Below, piece after piece: positions 1-9,097 of a stretch of 64,000 nucleotides of DNA. How positions within the stretch are numbered: the stretch's first letter is position 1; the number at the start of each line of letters is the position of its first letter. The position numbers were made by a program, and so were the translations under genes. A model generated the notes under the pieces. That model saw only the letters and a list, made by a program, of their open reading frames with translations, did not search any database and was not told the DNA's origin. Location: positions 124,001 to 188,000 of the forward strand of contig NZ_JACHJY010000003.1 of assembly GCF_014203895.1 (NCBI RefSeq), read 5' to 3'. The stretch comes from Streptomyces nymphaeiformis. GTDB taxonomy: Bacteria > Actinomycetota > Actinomycetes > Streptomycetales > Streptomycetaceae.

Positions 1-20
1 AGACGAAGGAAGCGAGCCCC

Positions 21-320
21 ATGAACCACGCGGACGGCACGGCACCTATCTATGCCGAGCTCATACGGGAGCGGGGGGACGTTCCCGGTGACGTCCGTCA
101 GGTCGCCGAGGAGCTTCTGCGGGATCTGAGCCGGGTGATCCCGATGCCTCCGCAGGGGATGCCGCCGCAAGGGATGGTGCCGCAGGGGATGGTGCCGCAG
201 GGCGCGATCGTGCCCGTCGGTGCCCCGCACCCCGGTGTCGGCGGCCCGATGGGTGTCGGCGGCCCCGGGGGCATGATCGGCCAGGCGGGCGCCGTCGTCC
301 CGCACCGGCCGATGCACTGA
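21..320 (+). CDS. Small protein with PQGM repeats, unknown function
   Basis: This 99-residue protein has a charged, helix-prone N-terminal half (residues 1-40) and a low-complexity tail. Residues 43-62 hold four near-copies of (M/V)PQGM, encoded by a short tandem DNA repeat, followed by Gly/Pro/Val-rich sequence. The ATG follows a GAAGGAA ribosome site at positions 5-11. No signal peptide or membrane segment is seen and I recognise no family. Codon use is typical of the window. The gene stands alone ahead of the hydrolase gene. Confidence 0.6.
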   Translation: MNHADGTAPIYAELIRERGDVPGDVRQVAEELLRDLSRVIPMPPQGMPPQGMVPQGMVPQGAIVPVGAPHPGVGGPMGVGGPGGMIGQAGAVVPHRPMH

Positions 321-417
321 CCTCGTCGGACCCGAATGCCGGGCCCGTTGTCAGTGGCTTGCGTCATGCTGCCTTCCGGCGTGGCCGTACGGTGACACAG
401 GGAATGGGGATGGCGAC

Positions 418-999
418 ATGGCCGAGGTACTGCTCTTCCACCACGCGCTCGGGCTGACGGAGGGCGTCGGCGCGTTCGCCGACGGCCTGCGGCGGGCCGG
501 GCACACGGTGCACGTGCCCGATCTGTACGAGGGGCGCACGTTCGAGGACCTGGAAGCCGGCGTCGGGTACGCCCGGGAGGTCGGCTTCGACACGATCACG
601 GCCCGGGGCGAGCGGGCGGCCGAGGGACTCCCGGAGGACGTCGTGTACGCCGGGTTCTCGCTGGGCGTGGTGCCCGCGCAGAAGCTGGCGCAGACCCGGC
701 CCGGCGCGGCCGGCGCGCTGCTGTTCGGTGCCTGTGTGCCGGCGGACGCGTTCGGCGCCGCTTGGCCGGAGGGCGTACGGGTCCAGGTGCACGGCATGGA
801 CGCCGATCCGTACTTCGTCGGCGACGGGGACCTCGCGGCGGCGCGCGAACTGGTGGCGGGATCCGGGGACCGGGAGCTGTTCCTCTACCCGGGGGCTGCC
901 CACCTGTTCGCGGAGCGCGGGACGCCGGACTTCGTGCCGGAGGTCGCCGCGCTGTGCGCCGAGCGGGTGCTGTGCTTCCTGGACGCCCTCGACGGGTGA
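418..999 (+). CDS. Dienelactone hydrolase family protein
   Basis: The 193-residue protein has an alpha/beta-hydrolase fold of the dienelactone hydrolase type and near its usual length. The nucleophile elbow reads GFSLG with Ser81, where classical dienelactone hydrolases carry Cys. A DADPYF segment near residue 125 and YPGAAHLF near residue 160 supply the likely Asp and His of the triad. It is probably a cytosolic hydrolase of small esters or lactones; the true substrate cannot be read from sequence. It appears monocistronic. Confidence 0.85.
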   Translation: MAEVLLFHHALGLTEGVGAFADGLRRAGHTVHVPDLYEGRTFEDLEAGVGYAREVGFDTITARGERAAEGLPEDVVYAGFSLGVVPAQKLAQTRPGAAGALLFGACVPADAFGAAWPEGVRVQVHGMDADPYFVGDGDLAAARELVAGSGDRELFLYPGAAHLFAERGTPDFVPEVAALCAERVLCFLDALDG

Positions 1000-1168
1000 G
1001 CCCGGCGGGGCCGGGTCAACCGATCGGTGGACCCCGGGGTCGGCCGTCCCGCCGTCCGTGAGGGGACGGGCGGCGGACCCGGCGGGGCCCGGCACGGGCG
1101 GAGGATCGGGACAGGGCGCGGGACCCCGGCGGGGCCGTCCGCGCGGTCGCCGTACCGAGGAGTCCGTC

Positions 1169-2341
1169 ATGCCGAAGTTCCGCCGTTCGTCCCGTGCCGC
1201 CCGGGTGCTCCTGCCCGGCGCGGTGGCCGTGGTCCTGCTCGCGGGCTGCGCCCAGGGCTCCGGCGGGACCGCCACCGGTCCGACGACGCCCGCCGGGACC
1301 TCCCCCACGGCCGGATCGCCCACCCCCGGCTCCCCCGTCACGGTGACGCCCGCCCCTGACGGCACGGTCGCGCCGGGCACCCTGCTCGTCACCGACTTCG
1401 GCTCCGACACGGTCACCTTCGTCGACCCCGCGCGGGGCGCCACCGGTGCCGTGAAGGTCGGCACCGCGCCGTACGGTCTGGCCGTCGGCGAGGACGGGCG
1501 GGCCTGGGTGGCGACCGCCGAGGGCGTCGCGGTCGTGGACACGAAGAGCCGCACACGCCTCGCGCTGATCCCGTACCGCACCGACACCGGGCCCGTCACC
1601 ACGGGCGAGTACCGGGGCGGCGGCATGGGCATCGCGCTCTCCCCGGACGGACGTCGGGCGTACGTGGGGGTCAACGTGCCCGGCGGGAACGGCACCCTGG
1701 AGGTCGTCGACACGGCGGCCCTCGAAGTCACCGACACCGTCCCGGTCGGCCGGCGCCCGTTCGACGTGGACGTGTCACGGGACGGCGCCGAGGTGTACGC
1801 GACGGACCACGACTCCTTCGACGTCACGGTCGTCGCGGCGGGAACCCTTGAACCGCGCCGGATCGAGGTCGCCCCGTACGGCACGGAGGGCGGGCTCGGC
1901 TCCTGGCTCAAGCCGCACTACACGGCCGTGCGGCCCTCCGACGGGAAGCTGCTGCTGCCGTTCGAGGGCGAGCGGCTCGCGGTGGTGGACCCCCGGACGG
2001 GCCGGACGACGATCGAGCCGATGACCGCGAACACCCATCAGCACGGCGCGACCGTGACCGCCGACGGGACGCTGCTGACCGTCGGCACCGGTCCCGTCGA
2101 CCCGGACGTGGACCGCGGCCCCTCCCTGACGGTGCGCACGCCCGGCGGGGCCGAGCGGGTCTACCCGCTGGAGGGCCCGCACGAGAGCGTGGCCGTGTCC
2201 CGGGACGGCCGCACCGCCTACGTGACGGGCGGCTTCACCCGGGACGGGTACTGGGACGGTCTGACCGTCGTCGACCTGGACACGGGCGACACCCGCCGTC
2301 TCCCGGCGGGCTCGCGGCCCCTGGGGATCGCGGTCCTCTGA
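1169..2341 (+). CDS. Secreted beta-propeller lipoprotein (YncE-like)
   Basis: The 390-residue protein begins with a lipoprotein signal peptide: basic RRSSRAAR, a hydrophobic stretch and lipobox LAGC with Cys27. A Thr/Pro/Ser-rich linker to about residue 65 follows. The rest holds repeated propeller blades, each with a VSxDGxxxYV-type strand (GIALSPDGRRAYV, VDVSRDGAEVYA, VAVSRDGRTAYV), as in YncE/YVTN proteins. It should sit on the outer face of the membrane; the ligand is unknown. Reading upstream to 728 is open but overlaps the hydrolase gene, so the ATG just before the signal peptide is chosen. It converges with the FMN reductase gene with a 14-base gap. Confidence 0.88.
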   Translation: MPKFRRSSRAARVLLPGAVAVVLLAGCAQGSGGTATGPTTPAGTSPTAGSPTPGSPVTVTPAPDGTVAPGTLLVTDFGSDTVTFVDPARGATGAVKVGTAPYGLAVGEDGRAWVATAEGVAVVDTKSRTRLALIPYRTDTGPVTTGEYRGGGMGIALSPDGRRAYVGVNVPGGNGTLEVVDTAALEVTDTVPVGRRPFDVDVSRDGAEVYATDHDSFDVTVVAAGTLEPRRIEVAPYGTEGGLGSWLKPHYTAVRPSDGKLLLPFEGERLAVVDPRTGRTTIEPMTANTHQHGATVTADGTLLTVGTGPVDPDVDRGPSLTVRTPGGAERVYPLEGPHESVAVSRDGRTAYVTGGFTRDGYWDGLTVVDLDTGDTRRLPAGSRPLGIAVL

Positions 2342-2355
2342 CCCGCGGCAGGGCC

Positions 2356-2928
2356 TCAGCGCTGCGGCGGCAGGACGGTGAGGACCCGCTCCACGAAGGC
2401 CTTGAAGTCGGACATGAAGTCCGACAGGAACTGCTGGGTCGTCGGATCGGTGACCTCGCCGTCCTCGTCGAACAGCCCCGGGGTGAACTGGATGTACGCC
2501 TCCGGGGCGTTCATCTGCGGGGAGTTGCAGAAGCTGAGCACCGAACGGAGGCTCTGCTGGGCGACGGCCGTGCCGATCTTGCCCGGCGAGGCGCCGATGA
2601 CGGCGGACGGCTTGTGGGTGAAGGAGTTCGTGCCCCAGGGGCGGCTGGCCCAGTCGATGGCGTTCTTCAGCGCGCCGGGGATGGACCGGTTGTACTCGGG
2701 CGTCACGAAGAGGACCGCGTCGACGGCCGCGATGGCGTCCTTGAGCGCCCTGCCCTCGGGCGGGTAGTCGGCGTCGAAGTCGTGGTTGTAGAGCGGGAGG
2801 TCCTTGATGGGGATCTCCCGGAACTCCAGGCCGGGGGGCGCGACGCGGATCAGGGCCCGGGACAGGATCCGGTTGATGGACTTCGTCGAGAGGCTGCCGA
2901 CGAAATAGCCGACCTGGTACGTGGTCAT
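2356..2928 (-). CDS. NADPH-dependent FMN reductase
   Basis: The 190-residue flavodoxin-fold protein belongs to the NADPH-dependent FMN reductase family (PF03358). GSLSTKSINRIL near the N terminus is the FMN phosphate-binding loop, and TPEYNRSIPGALKNAIDW is the family signature at about residues 77-94. Such enzymes reduce free flavins, quinones or azo compounds in the cytosol. The ATG at 2928 gives the normal family start; the open frame continues upstream without similarity. It is divergent from the NADH dehydrogenase-like gene, which may share its redox role. Confidence 0.9.
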   Translation of the reverse strand: MTTYQVGYFVGSLSTKSINRILSRALIRVAPPGLEFREIPIKDLPLYNHDFDADYPPEGRALKDAIAAVDAVLFVTPEYNRSIPGALKNAIDWASRPWGTNSFTHKPSAVIGASPGKIGTAVAQQSLRSVLSFCNSPQMNAPEAYIQFTPGLFDEDGEVTDPTTQQFLSDFMSDFKAFVERVLTVLPPQR

Positions 2929-3064
2929 GCGCGCTGTCCTGCCTTCCGCTGGGGGATGTTTCCGGGGCCTTCCGTAGGGCCTTCCGCAACGTAACCCGAG
3001 GAGCGATACGTCACCAATCGCGATAAAAAGGGTGAACCAACGCTCATACGGAAGGGCGGACAGC

Positions 3065-4447
3065 GTGACGCGACCGAGAATCCTCGTGGTGGGCGCCGGT
3101 TTCGCCGGAGTGGGCTGCGTACGGCGGCTCGAACGGCGGCTTGCCGAGCGGGAGGCGCTGATCACGCTCCTCTCACCGTTCTCGTACCAGCTGTACCTGC
3201 CGCTGCTCCCCCAGGTGGCCGCGGGCGTGCTGACCCCGCAGTCGGTCGCGCTCTCGCTGCGCCGCAGCCAGCGGCACCGGACCCGGATCGTCCCGGGCGG
3301 TGTCGTCGGCATCGACACGGCCGCGAAGGTCTGTGTGGTGCGGACGATCTCCGGCGAGTTCGTGACGGAGCCGTACGACCATCTCGTCCTCGCGCCGGGC
3401 AGTGTGACCCGCACCTTCGACATCCCGGGGCTCGCCGATCACGCGCGGGGGATGAAGACCCTCGCGGAGGCCGTCTACATCCGCGACCACGTCATCGCCC
3501 AGCTGGACCTGGCGGACGCGAGCGACGACGACGCGGAACGGGCCGCGCGGCTGCGGTTCGTCGTGGTCGGCGGCGGTTACGCGGGCACGGAGACGGCTGC
3601 CTGTCTCCAGCTGCTCACCCGCAACGCGGTCAAGCGGTACCCGCGTCTCGACCCCGACCTCATCAAGTGGCACCTCGTGGACATCGCGCCGAAGCTGATG
3701 CCCGAACTGGGCGACAAGCTCGGTGCCGCCGCCATGGACATCCTGACGAAGCGCGGCATCGAGGTGTCGCTCGGAGTGTCGGTGGCCTCGGTGGACGACG
3801 AGGCGGTGACGCTCACCGACGGGCGGGTGCTGCCCAGCCGGACGCTGATCTGGACGGCCGGCGTGGCCGCGAGTCCGCTGATCGGCACGCTCGGCGCGGA
3901 GACCGTCCGGGGCCGGCTCGTCGTCTCGGCCGAGATGGACGTGCCGGGGCTCGACGGGGTGTGGGCGCTCGGCGACGCGGCCGCGGTCCCCGACCTCGCC
4001 AAGGGCGGGGAGGGCGCGATCTGCCCGCCGACCGCGCAGCACGCGATGCGGCAGGGCAAGGCCGTCGCCGACAACCTGGTCGCGACGCTGCGACGCGAGC
4101 AGACCCACCCGTACACGCACAAGGACCTGGGGCTCGTCGTGGACCTGGGCGGGATGGACGGGGTGTCGAAGCCGCTCGGCGTGGAACTGCACGGGGCGCC
4201 CGCCCAGGCCGTGGCCCGCGGCTACCACTGGGCGGCGCTGCGGACCAATGTGGCCAAGACCCGGGTGATGACGAACTGGCTGCTCAACGCCGTCGCGGGC
4301 GACGACTACGTACGGACCGGGTTCCTGGCCTCGAAGGCGGGGACGCTCCGGGACTTCGAGTACACGGACGCGTATCTGACGCCGGAGCAGGTCCGTCTGC
4401 ACACGGGCTCGTTCCGCGGGGCGGTCGGGACGGGCGGCGACGACTGA
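3065..4447 (+). CDS. Type II NADH dehydrogenase-like FAD oxidoreductase
   Basis: This protein of 460 residues is a pyridine-nucleotide disulphide-type flavoprotein. ILVVGAGFAG near the N terminus binds FAD, FVVVGGGYAG near residue 170 binds NAD(P)H, and ALGDAAAVPD closes the FAD site. Length and order fit NDH-2 enzymes, which pass electrons from NADH to quinone at the inner membrane face without pumping protons. GTG at 3065 is preferred because GGAAGG lies nine bases upstream; GTG at 3032 is in frame but has its purines directly abutting. It ends before a hairpin shared with the convergent transpeptidase gene. Confidence 0.88.
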   Translation: MTRPRILVVGAGFAGVGCVRRLERRLAEREALITLLSPFSYQLYLPLLPQVAAGVLTPQSVALSLRRSQRHRTRIVPGGVVGIDTAAKVCVVRTISGEFVTEPYDHLVLAPGSVTRTFDIPGLADHARGMKTLAEAVYIRDHVIAQLDLADASDDDAERAARLRFVVVGGGYAGTETAACLQLLTRNAVKRYPRLDPDLIKWHLVDIAPKLMPELGDKLGAAAMDILTKRGIEVSLGVSVASVDDEAVTLTDGRVLPSRTLIWTAGVAASPLIGTLGAETVRGRLVVSAEMDVPGLDGVWALGDAAAVPDLAKGGEGAICPPTAQHAMRQGKAVADNLVATLRREQTHPYTHKDLGLVVDLGGMDGVSKPLGVELHGAPAQAVARGYHWAALRTNVAKTRVMTNWLLNAVAGDDYVRTGFLASKAGTLRDFEYTDAYLTPEQVRLHTGSFRGAVGTGGDD

Positions 4448-4457
4448 CGCCCTGATC

Positions 4458-4488
4458 GCGGCGCCGGGTGACCGGATGCCGGCGCCGC
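4458..4488. terminator. Bidirectional hairpin terminator
   Basis: Ten-base arms GCGGCGCCGG (4458-4467) and CCGGCGCCGC (4479-4488) are perfectly complementary around an 11-base loop. The hairpin lies between two convergent genes, with no U-tract, as is common in actinobacteria. Confidence 0.6.
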
Positions 4489-4516
4489 GCGGGCCGTCAG
4501 TACGTGAGCCGGGCCG

Positions 4517-5308
4517 TCACTCCGCGAGTTCCCGCACCGGGCCCATCACCACGACGGGTTCCGCGGCCGGGTCGAGGGCGCGCAGGAGTTCGCGCAGCGC
4601 CTCCTGGTCCAGGGCGATGCACGCCTGCGTGGGTCCGCCGTGGTCGACGTGGATCCAGACGCCGCCGCCCTTCTCGTCACCGAGCGGGCGCTCCTTGTCG
4701 AGCGGGCTCCGGCCGGGCACCCGGTTGTAGTCGATCGCGATCACGTGATCGAACGAACCTTCCAGGGGCTCGCCCAGGAAGCCGGTGCCGCTGATGTCGA
4801 ACAGTTCGTCCTCGTCGTACGGGAGCCGGGTGCCGGGGTCGGGCAGCCTGCCCCCCGCGTCGCCGATCCGGAAGACCCCGATGGGGCTGCGCAGGTCACC
4901 GGCCGTGTGGTCGGAGGTCCAGCCCTGGAGGGCGTTGTGGGCGCGCCACGGTCCGGCGGCCTCGATCCAGCCGCGGGCGGGGTCGCGCCGGTACAGGGTG
5001 GCGGTCGAGGTGTTGGAGTCCTCGGTGGCTCCGGTGACGACGAGGGCCTGGGTGCTGCCGTCGGGCACGAGGGCCTGGGTGCCGGGCCCGACTCCGGGGA
5101 GCCGGGGCACGGGGACCGGGGCGGAGGCGAGACGGTTGGCGCCCGCGGCCGGCGGGGCCGGGTGGGGGCGACCGTCGCCCGAGGCGGGCGCGGTCGTGCG
5201 GGCGGGCGCGGGTACGGGTGCGGTGGGGCTCGCGCAACCGGTGAGCAGCAGGGCGGCGCACAGTGTGCCGGCGCTCAGCAGCGCGGGGGCGCCCTTGCGG
5301 ACGGGCAT
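4517..5308 (-). CDS. L,D-transpeptidase (YkuD) family lipoprotein
   Basis: The 263-residue protein starts with a lipoprotein signal (LLLTGC, Cys near residue 23) and a Pro/Ala-rich linker of about 45 residues. The C-terminal half is a YkuD-like catalytic domain, with DHVIAIDYN and the active-site region HVDHGGPTQACIAL, where His and Cys are the expected catalytic residues. Such enzymes make 3-3 cross-links in peptidoglycan or anchor proteins to it; this divergent form may have another substrate. The ATG at 5308 has AGGAGG ten bases upstream. Confidence 0.85.
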   Translation of the reverse strand: MPVRKGAPALLSAGTLCAALLLTGCASPTAPVPAPARTTAPASGDGRPHPAPPAAGANRLASAPVPVPRLPGVGPGTQALVPDGSTQALVVTGATEDSNTSTATLYRRDPARGWIEAAGPWRAHNALQGWTSDHTAGDLRSPIGVFRIGDAGGRLPDPGTRLPYDEDELFDISGTGFLGEPLEGSFDHVIAIDYNRVPGRSPLDKERPLGDEKGGGVWIHVDHGGPTQACIALDQEALRELLRALDPAAEPVVVMGPVRELAE

Positions 5309-5559
5309 GGGACGGCATCCTCCTGGCCGGGGGCAGTGCAGCGATCCGTACCCGTTCGACGGGCGGCACTGCCGCCGCGGCCGCGCCCTCACCCGTACGG
5401 CTGCGTCCGTGATGCGAACGGCCGACGGCGCTGTTCCCGCGTGGCCCGACCGGATCCGTACCACTGAGAGCGATCGGCCTGCCCATGGACCCACATATCA
5501 GGCCACTTTCTTTGAATTGGCCCCCGCATGCCCCTTGATCGACTGCCTAGTCTGAGGCC

Positions 5560-6972
5560 ATGCATCCCACCCTCGCCGCCGACCTCGCCCGGCTCCCCGA
5601 ACTCCTCCAGACCGCCCGCGACTTCGCGGCCCGTGAGCTCTCCCGGGTGGACGAGCGGCCCGTCGCCACCGCCGAGGAGGCTCCCGGACCCGAGCGGCTC
5701 CCGGCGGACGGCGTCGGAGCCCAGGGCGCCCTCGACCGGTTCGCGCAGCGCTGGGAGCCCGGGTTCTCGGGCTCGGCGGGCCCGCGCTACCTCGGCTTCG
5801 TGACCGGCGGCGCCACCCCGGCGGCGCTGACCGGGGACTGGCTCACCGGTGCGTACGACCAGAACGGCTCCAGCGGCGGCGGTTCGACCTCCGACGCGCT
5901 GGAGCGCGAGACGGTGGGCTGGCTGCGGGAGCTCTTCGGGCTGGGCGAGGCGCACCGGGGCGCGTTCGTCAGCGGTGCCACCATGTCGAACACCGTGGGG
6001 CTCGCCATCGCCCGGGAGTGGCTGGGCGAGCGCCTGGGCGTCTCGGTGTCGCGCGCCGGCGCGGCCGCGCTCGGCCCCGTCACCGTGCTGTCCGGCAGCC
6101 CGCACTCCAGCATCACCAAGGCCCTGTCGGTCCTGGGCATCGGGCGGGACCGGCTGCGGCCGGTGCCGCTGCTCGGCGGGGAGCGGGAGGCCGTGGACGT
6201 GGCGCGCCTCGCCGAGGAGCTGGAAGCGCTGGACGGGCGGCCCGCGATCGTGGTCGCCAACGCCGGGACGGTGAACACCGTCGACTTCGACGACCTGCGG
6301 GCGATCGCCGCGCTCAAGGAGCGGTACGACTTCTGGCTGCACGTCGACGCGGCGTTCGGCGCGTTCGCCGCCCTCTCCCCCGCCCACGCCTCGCTCGTCG
6401 ACGGGTTCGACGCCGCCGACTCGATCTGCGTGGACCTGCACAAGTGGCTGAACGTCCCCTATGACGCCGCCGTCCAGTTCACCCGCCGTCAGGACCTCCA
6501 GGTGCGGGTCTTCCACAACGAGTCGCCGTATCTCGGCCTCCCCACCGGGACGCCCGACTTCCTGCACCTGACGCCGGAGAACTCGCGGAGGCTGCGCGCC
6601 CTGGCGACGTGGTTCTCGCTGACCGCGTACGGACGCGAGGGGCACGCCGAGATCGTGGAGCGCTGCGCGGCGCTCGCCCGCCGCCTCGGCGAGGGGATCT
6701 CGGCCGTCCCCGGGCTTCGGCTCCTCGCGCCGGTGCACCTGAACGTCGTCTGCTTCACGCTCGCCGACCGTCCGACGGCGGAGCGGCTCGCCGCCGTGGC
6801 GCGGGCGGTCGCCGACTCCGGCGAGGCCTTCCTCACCCCCACGGTCCTGCACGGGACGCCCGCGCTGCGGGCCGCGTTCAGCAACTGGCGGACGACGGAG
6901 GAGGACACGGACCGGGTCCGGGACGCGCTCGCGCGGGCGGTCCGGGGGCTCCCCGCGCCCGAAAGCGTTTGA
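5560..6972 (+). CDS. PLP-dependent decarboxylase family protein
   Basis: The 470-residue protein is a group II PLP decarboxylase / aspartate aminotransferase superfamily member. FVSGATMSNTVGLAIAR near residue 140 holds the cofactor phosphate loop, HVDAAFGAF carries the Asp that pairs with the pyridine nitrogen, and DLHKWLNVPYD contains the Schiff-base Lys. Likely substrates are aromatic amino acids or a related amine precursor, but the sequence alone does not decide. A TAGTCT hexamer lies six bases before the ATG, so the mRNA may be leaderless. The GNAT gene follows 31 bases downstream and may be cotranscribed. Confidence 0.85.
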   Translation: MHPTLAADLARLPELLQTARDFAARELSRVDERPVATAEEAPGPERLPADGVGAQGALDRFAQRWEPGFSGSAGPRYLGFVTGGATPAALTGDWLTGAYDQNGSSGGGSTSDALERETVGWLRELFGLGEAHRGAFVSGATMSNTVGLAIAREWLGERLGVSVSRAGAAALGPVTVLSGSPHSSITKALSVLGIGRDRLRPVPLLGGEREAVDVARLAEELEALDGRPAIVVANAGTVNTVDFDDLRAIAALKERYDFWLHVDAAFGAFAALSPAHASLVDGFDAADSICVDLHKWLNVPYDAAVQFTRRQDLQVRVFHNESPYLGLPTGTPDFLHLTPENSRRLRALATWFSLTAYGREGHAEIVERCAALARRLGEGISAVPGLRLLAPVHLNVVCFTLADRPTAERLAAVARAVADSGEAFLTPTVLHGTPALRAAFSNWRTTEEDTDRVRDALARAVRGLPAPESV

Positions 6973-7003
6973 CCCGCCCGGCGGGGCGCGGTTTCCTGCT
7001 GCG

Positions 7004-7444
7004 ATGAGTGATCTCCGTATCGAGCGGGCCAGGACCGAGGAGCAGCTCGCCGACTGGCGGGCCGTACACAACACGATCATCCCGACGGCGGTGCTCTCCG
7101 CCGAGGACGTGCGGGAGCGAGCGGGCCGGAACCGGCTTGACGTCGCCTATCTCGGGGACGTGGCCGTGGGCTGTTCGACCGTGCGTCCGCCGGACGAGGA
7201 GACCCCGGCGGCGACGGTGATCGCGCGGACGCTGCCCGGGTACCGGGGGCGGGGCTTCGGGACCGCGCTGTACGAGGCGGGGCTCGCGCACGCGCGGACG
7301 CTGAGCGACGAGGGCGTGGAGACGGTGGTCCTCGCCTCGAACGAGGAGGGGTTGCGGTTCGCCCTGGCGCGCGGTTTCACGGAGGTGGAGCGGTACGTCC
7401 TGCCGGGGGACACGATTCCGTTCGTGGCACTCCGTCTGGCCTGA
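7004..7444 (+). CDS. GNAT family N-acetyltransferase
   Basis: The 146-residue protein has the GNAT fold at standard length. The acetyl-CoA pyrophosphate loop reads RTLPGYRGRGFGTALYE (motif A, about residues 68-84), and the C-terminal FTEVERYVLPG fits motif B. The substrate is unknown. It follows the PLP decarboxylase gene by 31 bases in the same direction, consistent with an operon. Confidence 0.85.
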   Translation: MSDLRIERARTEEQLADWRAVHNTIIPTAVLSAEDVRERAGRNRLDVAYLGDVAVGCSTVRPPDEETPAATVIARTLPGYRGRGFGTALYEAGLAHARTLSDEGVETVVLASNEEGLRFALARGFTEVERYVLPGDTIPFVALRLA

Positions 7445-7454
7445 CCAGCACTAT

Positions 7455-7473
7455 TTCTGACGCTCCGTCAGAA
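7455..7473. promoter_or_regulatory. Palindromic operator candidate (TetR-like dyad)
   Basis: TTCTGACG and CGTCAGAA are perfect 8-base arms around the spacer CTC. The site lies between the GNAT gene and the reductase/AhpD pair, about 50 bases ahead of the reductase start. Size and symmetry resemble TetR-family operators; no tetR gene is in the neighbourhood. Confidence 0.55.
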
Positions 7474-7524
7474 CATCTCGTCACGGGTCTGGGAACCTCC
7501 GGTGCCCGGCGCTACCCTCCGCGC

Positions 7525-8601
7525 ATGATTCGGACGGTGGTGTGGGGTACGGGGAATGTCGGGCGCGCGGCCATTCGCGCCGTGGACGCCCATCCGGGTC
7601 TCGAGCTCGCGGCCGTGCTCGTGTCCGACCCGGCCAAGGTGGGCCGTGACGCGGGCCGGCTCGCGGGGCTCGGACGCGATCTCGGGGTGCCGGCCGGCGA
7701 CGACGTCGGCGCGGTGCTCGACGGGCGGCCGGGGGCGGTGGTCTACGCGGCCTCCGGCGACACCCGGCCCGACGGGGCGCTCGCCGATGTGGCGCGGGCG
7801 GTGGCGGCGGGCGCGGTGGTGGTGACGCCCGCCCTGTATCCGCTGTACGACCAGCGCAACGCGCCGCCCGAGTTCCGGGATCCGGTGCTCGCGGCGGTCG
7901 CCGAGGGCGGCGGTTCGCTCTTCGTGTCGGGCGTGGACCCGGGCTGGGGCAACGACGTGCTGCCGCTCCTGGTGAGCGGGCTCGCCGCCACGGTGGACGT
8001 GATCCGCTGCCAGGAGATCTTCGACTACTCGACGTACGAGCAGGAGGAGTCGGTCCGCGAACTCGTGGGGATGGGCCGGCCGATGGAGTACGAGCCGCCG
8101 ATGCTCTGGCCGTCGGTGCCGACGATGGTCTGGGGCGGGCAGATACGTCTGATGGCCCGCGCGCTCGGGGCCGAACTCGACGAGATCCGCGAGACCTTGG
8201 AACGGCGCCCGCTGGAGTCCACGGTGAAGACGCGGACGATGGGCGTGTTCGAGGCGGGGACGCAGGGCGCGGTCCGCTTCGAGGTCCAGGGGATCGTCGG
8301 CGGGGAGCCCCGGATCGTGATCGAGCACGTCACCCGGATCCACCCCTCGTGCGCGCCGGACTGGCCGGTGCCGCCGGACGGGGCGGGCGCGCACCGGGTG
8401 ATCGTCGAGGGGAGCCCCCGGATCGAGGTGACGGTGGCGGCGACCGACGAGGGCGAGAACAGGTCGGCGGGCGGGAACGCCACGGCGGTGGGACGGCTCG
8501 TCGGGGCCATCGAGTGGCTGGTCGAGGCGGAGCCGGGACTGTACGACGCGCTGGACGTGCCGCTGCGGCCGGCGGTCGGGAAGCTGGGAAGGAGACCGTA
8601 G
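7525..8601 (+). CDS. NAD(P)-dependent dihydrodipicolinate reductase-like protein
   Basis: The 358-residue protein starts with a Rossmann motif, VVWGTGNVGRAAIRAV, typical of dihydrodipicolinate reductase-like and amine or diaminopentanoate dehydrogenase-like enzymes in actinobacteria. It is longer than true DapB and lacks its usual catalytic signature, so it is not assigned to lysine synthesis. The stop codon overlaps the GTG of the AhpD-like gene by one base, which indicates translational coupling. The palindrome at 7455-7473 is the likely regulatory site for both. Confidence 0.8.
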   Translation: MIRTVVWGTGNVGRAAIRAVDAHPGLELAAVLVSDPAKVGRDAGRLAGLGRDLGVPAGDDVGAVLDGRPGAVVYAASGDTRPDGALADVARAVAAGAVVVTPALYPLYDQRNAPPEFRDPVLAAVAEGGGSLFVSGVDPGWGNDVLPLLVSGLAATVDVIRCQEIFDYSTYEQEESVRELVGMGRPMEYEPPMLWPSVPTMVWGGQIRLMARALGAELDEIRETLERRPLESTVKTRTMGVFEAGTQGAVRFEVQGIVGGEPRIVIEHVTRIHPSCAPDWPVPPDGAGAHRVIVEGSPRIEVTVAATDEGENRSAGGNATAVGRLVGAIEWLVEAEPGLYDALDVPLRPAVGKLGRRP

Positions 8602-9089
8602 TGATCATCGACATTCCCGAGGGCCAGGAGCCGATCGGGTACGTGTGGGGCGACATGGTCCCGGAGATCGGGACGGCGGCGGCGAACTTCTCGCTGTCCG
8701 TGTACGCCCATACGACCCTGGGACTGCGCGAGTTCGAGGCGGCGCGGCTGCGGATCGCGCAGATCAACGGCTGCGGCTTCTGCCTCGACTGGCGTACGGA
8801 CCGGGACGGGGTGAAGGTCGAGGAGGGGTTCGACGAGCTCGTCGCGGCGTGGCGGGAGACGGAGGTCTCGGAGGCCTTCGACGAGCGGACGCGGCTCGCG
8901 GCCGAGTACGCGGAGCGGTACGCGCTCGACCACCACGGTCTCGACGAGGAGTTCTGGGCGCGGATGACGGCCCGGTACAGCCAGGCGGAGATCGTGGAGC
9001 TGACGATGAGCCTGGGCTCGTGGCTGGCGTTCGGCCGGCTCAACCGGGTGCTCGGGCTCGACGAGGTGTGCGTGCTGCCGACGCACTGA
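8601..9089 (+). CDS. Carboxymuconolactone decarboxylase / AhpD-like protein
   Basis: The 162-residue all-helical protein has the AhpD/CMD core. NGCGFCLDW near residue 55 carries the CxxC redox pair found in AhpD-like alkylhydroperoxidases rather than in true decarboxylases. It may act as a small thiol peroxidase or as an accessory to the reductase upstream. GTG at 8601 is chosen because it overlaps the upstream stop (TAGTG) and has AGGAG ahead of it. A strong hairpin follows the stop codon. Confidence 0.85.
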   Translation: MIIDIPEGQEPIGYVWGDMVPEIGTAAANFSLSVYAHTTLGLREFEAARLRIAQINGCGFCLDWRTDRDGVKVEEGFDELVAAWRETEVSEAFDERTRLAAEYAERYALDHHGLDEEFWARMTARYSQAEIVELTMSLGSWLAFGRLNRVLGLDEVCVLPTH

Positions 9090-9097
9090 GGGTGCGG

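Noticed and set aside
1044..1069. A 7-base inverted repeat with a 12-base loop after the dienelactone hydrolase gene.
   Set aside because: Such short G+C dyads are common by chance here, and it is much weaker than the other terminators listed.
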